A stretch of DNA of 9,168 bases. Source: Blautia sp. Its GTDB lineage: Bacteria; Bacillota; Clostridia; Lachnospirales; Lachnospiraceae. Where the stretch lies: positions 1 to 9,168 of the forward strand of contig JAFOJB010000433.1 of NCBI GenBank assembly GCA_017420455.1, in the 5' to 3' direction. Position 1 is the first letter of the stretch; every line of letters starts with the position of its first letter. The notes under the pieces are model-generated. The model saw only the letters and a program-made list of their open reading frames with translations. It was not told the DNA's origin and searched no databases. The position numbers were made by a program, and so were the translations under genes. This document shows, piece after piece, positions 5,649 to 9,168 of this stretch.

Positions 5649-7919
5649 TTACTGCAGTGCCAGAGTTTCGACCTCTGCGTACCATCCCCAGTAAGGTGTC
5701 ATGTCGTGAGGAATGGAATCAATAACGATACGCTTCGAGGAAGCAACGGTACAGTCTTTTCTCTGATACAGAGGAAGCTCGCAGCCCCAGTCCATGATGA
5801 TGTTCATAGCGTCTTTGTAGACAGATTTACGATATTCGGTATCCGCGCTGCCTCTTCCTTCTGCGATGAGCTCATCCAGAGCAGCGTCGTCTACAGAGTA
5901 GTGATTGGAATTGGTTCCATTGCCGTGTGCGTTCTGGCTGGAGTAAACCTGGGTCATATCCGGGTCTACGGTGGACTGCCATGCGGCTGCCCACATCATG
6001 GCGGTGTTGCCTTCCAGAGCGTTGTTCCAGGTAGAGGTTCCGACATCGTTTACCTGAAGCTTGATGCCGAGGGATTCCAGAACTTCAGATGCTGCTACGG
6101 CAACACCGTAAGCCGGGTGGTCCTGCTGTCCCTGTCCGGGGATCATGACCTCGTAGGTCTGCTCTACGTCTGTGAATTTGCCTGCTGCTTCATCATAGGT
6201 GAAGCCTGCGGCCTTGAAGAAGCCGATGGCTGCTTCCTTTGCGGCGGCGTATCTTTCTTCCTCGCTCATGGAGGAGGTATAGATCGGATTTCCGTCTACG
6301 TCTACGGAGTAAGCGGTCTGATATCCTTCATCGGCAGGCTTCGGTGCTGCCCAGGAGGTGTTGGAGATCGGGTACTGGATGACAGACGCGCGGTCGCCAT
6401 AGTAGGAGTTGATCACGGTATCACGATATACGGAAAGAAGGGTCATGAAGCCCTTTCTGAGAGCCTTGGAGGCATCGGAGGCCGGCTCGTCGTTTACATT
6501 TACAAGGTCTGCGTTGATTCCCAGATATCCATAGCCGCGGTAATCAACCAGGATGGTATGAAGGGTATCGCCCTGCAGCTCATGGTTGGAGTTGGCGTCC
6601 TGGATGGCTCTTACGGTTTCATCGTTCATGGACGGTCCGGCGATATCAAAGGTTCCGGTGACAATGCCGGGTACATAGTCGGAATCGATGGATTCCTGCA
6701 TAAGCAGAACTTCGGTGGCAGGTTTGCCCTTGAAGTAGTGTTCATTTGCCTTCAGGGTGACAACGCCGTTTGCATAGCCGTCAAATACGTAAGGTCCGGC
6801 ACCGATGGGCTCAGAGGTCTTTGCCTTGATGGCGGAAAGATCACCCTTGGCGAAACCGAACTTGTTGTTCTTATAATCATATGCCGCAGGATCTCCGTAG
6901 TAATGAAGAGGAGCCATGTAGAGACCGACATTGTAGATGGCGGTGGCATCAAAGGAGGTCATGTGGATGTTTACGGTGTAATCGTCTACACGGGTAAGGC
7001 CGGCCACATTGTCTGCGCCGCTTCCTGTCTGGATACCCTTCTGCAGATCCAGCATGGCTTCTTCGCCGATGTTTGCGGTGATAAAGTCGGTGATGGAGGT
7101 GCCGGCAGTCTCCAGGTTGATTCCTTCGTCGCTCAGATCATAGCCGTAGTTGTCGACCATGGATGCGAAGAAATCCGCTGCGGTGGCGTCTTCCGCCAGT
7201 TCATATCCCCAGTTCGCGGCACAAGCGGCAACGGAATCGTCCTCGGCATTGTAGCCTGCTCCCTTGCAGTAGTCCACGATTTCCTGGGCAAAAGCCTCTC
7301 CGGCAGCGTCAAAGGCTGTGAAGAAGCTGTTGTATTCGTCTTCTGTGAAGTAATCATTTGCTTCGTAGCCGGCTCTTGCGGTTCCCAGCAGGAGTTCCAG
7401 CTTGCTCTGCATACCGCTTCTGTATTCTTCCATTCCCTCGATGGGAAGGGCGTATATTGTGGTGGAACCATCATAGGTGGGGTCTGCATATACATAGAAG
7501 CTGAAGATATAGTCGTCGATGGTCATCGGTTCTCCATCGGAGAAGACCTGGTCGTCACGGATATGGATGGTATAATCCACGGTTCCGTCCTCGTTCTGTG
7601 TGACTTCGACATCGCCGAGTCCATAGTAGGTGTAATCCGTTCCGTTGTAGTCGATGGTTTCGCCTTCAATACCCTTGTAGATGACTGCTCCGCCTCTGTC
7701 TGTGGCGAGCGCTAGTGCCTGGGTAAGGTCTACGACTTCCATATCGTAGGCGGTGGTGGCGAAGAAGGGGCTGAATTTCTGTCCGAAGGTTGAGGTAGCG
7801 TATACGATATTCGCATGTGCTCCTTCGGCGGGTGCTTCTGCGGTTTCTGCCATAGCCGCGGTGGAGAGTACCATCACAGAGGCCATGGAGAGAGCGGCGA
7901 TCTTTTTCATGTTGATCAT
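5649..7919 (-). CDS. oppA: Extracellular solute-binding protein, family 5 (OppA/DppA type), without lipobox
   Basis: This is the ligand receptor of the importer, likely for peptides. It has 756 residues where family members usually have about 500-600. A signal peptide (1-24, MINMKK start, hydrophobic core, AMA before E25) looks like a signal peptidase I site. It has no cysteine and therefore no lipobox. Family-5 features follow: YTIHIRDDQVFSDGEPMT (116-133), the second-domain PIGAGPYVFDGY (371-382), a SKALRKGFMTLLSVYRDTV helix (484-502), and WQSTVDPDMTQVYSS (647-661), in the region that usually closes the binding cleft. Residues about 165-305 are an extra, mostly helical acidic insertion with cysteines 218 and 233. 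The start is set by AGGAGG at 7928-7933. A longer frame upstream adds 24 residues that do not look like a signal peptide. A terminator separates it from oppB. The ligand is not determinable; the oppA symbol is by role. Confidence 0.92.
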   Translation of the reverse strand: MINMKKIAALSMASVMVLSTAAMAETAEAPAEGAHANIVYATSTFGQKFSPFFATTAYDMEVVDLTQALALATDRGGAVIYKGIEGETIDYNGTDYTYYGLGDVEVTQNEDGTVDYTIHIRDDQVFSDGEPMTIDDYIFSFYVYADPTYDGSTTIYALPIEGMEEYRSGMQSKLELLLGTARAGYEANDYFTEDEYNSFFTAFDAAGEAFAQEIVDYCKGAGYNAEDDSVAACAANWGYELAEDATAADFFASMVDNYGYDLSDEGINLETAGTSITDFITANIGEEAMLDLQKGIQTGSGADNVAGLTRVDDYTVNIHMTSFDATAIYNVGLYMAPLHYYGDPAAYDYKNNKFGFAKGDLSAIKAKTSEPIGAGPYVFDGYANGVVTLKANEHYFKGKPATEVLLMQESIDSDYVPGIVTGTFDIAGPSMNDETVRAIQDANSNHELQGDTLHTILVDYRGYGYLGINADLVNVNDEPASDASKALRKGFMTLLSVYRDTVINSYYGDRASVIQYPISNTSWAAPKPADEGYQTAYSVDVDGNPIYTSSMSEEERYAAAKEAAIGFFKAAGFTYDEAAGKFTDVEQTYEVMIPGQGQQDHPAYGVAVAASEVLESLGIKLQVNDVGTSTWNNALEGNTAMMWAAAWQSTVDPDMTQVYSSQNAHGNGTNSNHYSVDDAALDELIAEGRGSADTEYRKSVYKDAMNIIMDWGCELPLYQRKDCTVASSKRIVIDSIPHDMTPYWGWYAEVETLALQ

Positions 7920-7927
7920 TTTGTTTT

Positions 7928-7933
7928 CCTCCT
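7928..7933 (-). promoter_or_regulatory. Ribosome binding site deciding the receptor start
   Basis: A perfect AGGAGG on the minus strand lies 8 nt before the ATG at 7917-7919 (MINMKK) and 17 nt before the next ATG at 7908-7910 (MKK). It favours the MINMKK start over both the internal start and the longer upstream frame. Confidence 0.85.
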
Positions 7934-7949
7934 TTAAATTTTTTTCTGA

Positions 7950-7995
7950 TCCCGTGTGAAAAGCACATTCTGAGAAAGGTGGTTCTGACACGGGA
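7950..7995 (-). promoter_or_regulatory. 8-bp inverted repeat in the receptor gene leader
   Basis: TCCCGTGT (7988-7995 on the minus strand) and ACACGGGA (7950-7957) are perfectly complementary with 30 nt between them. In the message this forms a stem in the 5' leader ending 30 nt before the start codon. On the minus strand the stem is followed by an A tract and not a T tract, so it is not a terminator for the upstream gene. It may be a leader stem-loop or a split operator. Confidence 0.45.
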
Positions 7996-8000
7996 ATCCT

Positions 8001-8027
8001 TTATTAAACACGCGTTTCCGCGGTCAA
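8001..8027 (-). promoter_or_regulatory. Possible promoter of the solute-binding protein gene
   Basis: TTGACC (8022-8027) matches a -35 hexamer at five of six positions. TAATAA (8001-8006) is a poor -10, and the spacer is 15 bp, shorter than ideal. A start near 7994 would place the leader inverted repeat at the very 5' end of the transcript. The spacer contains CGCG-GAAA-CGCG (8011-8022), a small hairpin or operator-like palindrome. Confidence 0.3.
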
Positions 8028-8057
8028 TAAACATAGCTGCAGGGCTTTTCAGGCTTT

Positions 8058-8600
8058 TCAGCCTTCGGGTACGATGGTCACTTTTTTTCTGGCTTTGAAG
8101 GCAAATACTCCGACAAGGAACAGTCCGAAGGCACCGGCTGTGAAGAAAAGGTCTCCTGTTGTGGAGAACTGTTCTTTTTCCGTGATATACCCCAGGAGTT
8201 CTCCCGCCAGGGAGAACAGGGAAAACAGCATTACCGCCAGCGCGGCTGGCGGAAAAGAGTGATTCATCCTTTCTGCGTGCCTGTGCTCCAAAGGTTCCTT
8301 CATACCGCAGAAGACCGCGGCGGTATGCGTGTAGAGCGCCAGGGGCAGCGCAGTAAAAGCGAAGGGAAGCGCGATGTACAGGTGGTGCATCGCAGCGTTT
8401 TCCTGCCAGAGGGCGGCCAAAAAGCAGAGCCATCCGGCGGCTGCAAGGAGAGCTTCCTTTTTTTTCTCAAAAGAAATGACCGCCGCATCCTCAGAGAACC
8501 GGTACTTCTTTCCAATATATTCGGAAGTCGTGTGAACCCGTCCTTTTTCATCGAAATGCTCGGTCAGTCTGTAGTCTTCCCGGTAAGGGTTTTTGGCCAT
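8058..8600 (-). CDS. Small four-helix membrane protein of unknown function
   Basis: I do not recognise a named family. The protein has 180 residues. About 45 N-terminal residues are polar and charged (NPYREDYRLTEHFDEKGR, then the aromatic-basic EYIGKKYRF) and probably cytoplasmic. Four hydrophobic segments follow at about 48-66, 72-97, 117-137 and 148-168, with a short basic C-terminus (KARKKVTIV). Helices 2 and 3 are separated by a histidine-rich charged loop (EPLEHRHAERMNH, 102-114). No catalytic motif was seen. The start has AGGAG at 8607-8611, 6 nt before the ATG, and a good promoter lies upstream, so it is its own unit and not part of the transporter operon by promoter structure. Only weak hairpins and no T-tract terminator follow it, so readthrough into the receptor gene 138 bp downstream is possible. 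A role in the transport system is unproven. Confidence 0.8.
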   Translation of the reverse strand: MAKNPYREDYRLTEHFDEKGRVHTTSEYIGKKYRFSEDAAVISFEKKKEALLAAAGWLCFLAALWQENAAMHHLYIALPFAFTALPLALYTHTAAVFCGMKEPLEHRHAERMNHSFPPAALAVMLFSLFSLAGELLGYITEKEQFSTTGDLFFTAGAFGLFLVGVFAFKARKKVTIVPEG

Positions 8601-8673
8601 AAAGTACTCCTGTCACACAGTTCTGCATCTGAAGGCGTTCCGCCCGGATGCTGTATTTCCATCCCTGCAGTAA

Positions 8674-8702
8674 ATAATACATGAAAAGAAAGAAATTTGC
8701 AA
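8674..8702 (-). promoter_or_regulatory. Sigma-A type promoter of the membrane protein gene
   Basis: On the minus strand TTGCAA (8697-8702) and TATTAT (8674-8679) are separated by exactly 17 bp. The -10 differs from TATAAT at one position and the -35 from TTGACA at two. The expected start is near 8667, giving a leader of about 67 nt. It lies directly after the terminator of the upstream Ltp-type gene, which supports a separate transcription unit. Confidence 0.65.
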
Positions 8703-8722
8703 TGATTCCTGTACATTTTTAC

Positions 8723-8767
8723 AAAAAAGGTGGGGCGTGACACGGGGATTGTCCCATATCACGCCCC
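8723..8767 (-). terminator. Intrinsic terminator of the Ltp-type gene
   Basis: A perfect 9-bp stem GGGGCGTGA/TCACGCCCC (8759-8767 with 8732-8740) encloses a second small stem (GGGA/TCCC, 8752-8755 with 8745-8748). On the minus strand it is followed by ACC and six T (8723-8728), with another T-rich run beyond. It starts 14 bp after the TAA of the upstream gene. Confidence 0.85.
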
Positions 8768-8781
8768 GGGGGGACAGTTCC

Positions 8782-9168
8782 TTAACGATGATATGCCTTG
8801 TCGACGCCGTAGGTAACTTCTTCTGAAGTGAAGCCGTCATAGACGAGCTGGGCGGTTAAGTCGCTGATGGTAAAGTTCATGATGTCAAGGTATTCTTTGG
8901 CGCTTTCATAGGCCTGTTCTTTCCAGTCTATTGAAATGCTGCCGACGGCGTTTTCGGCTTCGCTTTCCGAAAAACCTTCATAAACGAGCTGGTCTATGAG
9001 ACCCTGCTTCGAGAAGGCGGAAATAGCAAGGTATTCCCGGGCGGACTGAATGGCGCTTTTTTCTCCGGTGCTGCCGGTATCCTGCTGCGGATCCGGTGCC
9101 GGTATTCCCGGTGCTTCCTGCGCTCCTGCCGATGGGATATCCGATCCGGCTGATGCTGCCGCCCGTGC
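8782..9168 (-). CDS. Ltp-family surface (lipo)protein, C-terminal part
   Basis: This is the 3' end of a gene that enters from the right edge; 128 residues are visible and the start is outside. A low-complexity linker rich in A, P, G, Q and S (about 1-37 of the visible part) precedes two copies of the Ltp helix-turn-helix-like surface domain. Copy 1 is SAREYLAISAFSKQGLIDQL followed by VYEGFSESEAENAV (42-75). Copy 2 is SAKEYLDIMNFTISDLTAQL followed by VYDGFTSEEVTYGVD (89-123). The pattern A-x-x-YL-x-x-x-x-F-S-x-x-G-L-x-x-QL-x-x-E-G-F is typical of host cell surface-exposed lipoproteins in Firmicutes. One family member, Ltp of a Streptococcus thermophilus phage, blocks phage DNA injection; many chromosomal copies have no known role. 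The signal peptide and lipobox cannot be seen here. The gene is closed by its own terminator. Confidence 0.8.
   Translation of the reverse strand, partial: ARAAASAGSDIPSAGAQEAPGIPAPDPQQDTGSTGEKSAIQSAREYLAISAFSKQGLIDQLVYEGFSESEAENAVGSISIDWKEQAYESAKEYLDIMNFTISDLTAQLVYDGFTSEEVTYGVDKAYHR

Noticed and set aside
5568..7715. Plus-strand open frame of 715 codons opposite the receptor gene
   Set aside because: It is antisense to a clear family-5 binding protein with a signal peptide and strong ribosome binding site. Its translation has no recognisable domain and skewed composition, as expected from codon bias that avoids TTA, CTA and TCA in the real gene.
7920..7991. Longer receptor start (24 extra residues from 7991)
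   Set aside because: The extra residues are charged and would bury the signal peptide. The perfect AGGAGG sits inside this segment at the right distance for the MINMKK start.
8011..8022. CcpA-type cre site around the CGCG palindrome upstream of the receptor gene
   Set aside because: The central CG and flanking bases do not match the cre consensus at several required positions.
8043..8064. Tandem GGCTTTTCA copies and an AGGCT-GAAA-AGCCT hairpin at the membrane protein stop
   Set aside because: The hairpin is only 5 bp with no T tract after it on the minus strand, and the two 9-bp copies are too short to call a repeat element or terminator.
7666..8433. Minus-strand frame of 255 codons overlapping the membrane protein and receptor genes
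   Set aside because: It runs out of frame through two well-supported genes and their intergenic region, and the product is arginine-rich without domain features.
8613..8840. Minus-strand 75-codon frame across the Ltp terminator
   Set aside because: It begins inside the Ltp-type coding region in another frame and reads through a terminator and a promoter. No domain was seen.

Overview
The window carries one almost complete oligopeptide/dipeptide-type (Opp/Dpp family) ABC importer locus, read entirely on the minus strand. Two unrelated minus-strand genes lie upstream of it. Strong AGGAGG ribosome binding sites, intrinsic hairpin-plus-T terminators, roughly balanced base composition and an Ltp-type surface lipoprotein domain all suggest a Firmicute. 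A gut-type Clostridia/Lachnospiraceae member is the best guess, but this is inference from style and not from a marker gene. No rRNA, tRNA, CRISPR array, transposase or integrase was seen.

Layout in transcription order (right to left): (1) the 3' end of a gene for an Ltp-family surface protein, entering from the right edge (8782-9168), closed by a strong intrinsic terminator; (2) a promoter and a stand-alone gene for a small four-helix membrane protein of unknown function (8058-8600); (3) a short leader with an 8-bp inverted repeat, then the solute-binding protein gene (5649-7919); (4) a 260-bp gap with a palindrome, a strong terminator, and a downstream arm that can pair with the terminator stem; (5) a tight four-gene block: permease OppB (4399-5388), permease OppC (2334-4382), ATPase OppD (1140-2321) and ATPase OppF (53-1138). 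Gaps inside the block are 16, 12 and 1 bp, so it is surely one transcription unit. The terminator after the binding-protein gene would make the receptor more abundant than the membrane complex, as is usual for these systems.

The parts work together as follows. The secreted receptor captures a ligand (probably a peptide) and docks on the OppB-OppC pore. OppD and OppF hydrolyse ATP to drive import. Three things depart from the textbook. OppC is 682 residues instead of about 300, because some 365 residues, with four degenerate repeat units, sit outside the membrane after helix 1. The receptor is also long (756 residues), with a roughly 140-residue insertion. Its signal peptide has no lipobox cysteine, so in a Gram-positive cell it would not be lipid-anchored. 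Together these suggest a variant importer in which the permease may supply its own extracellular receptor-tethering or ligand-handling domain. That is a hypothesis from sequence and has not been shown.

The long plus-strand open frames opposite the receptor and OppC genes were judged to be antisense shadows. No stretch longer than 300 bases lacks a gene.
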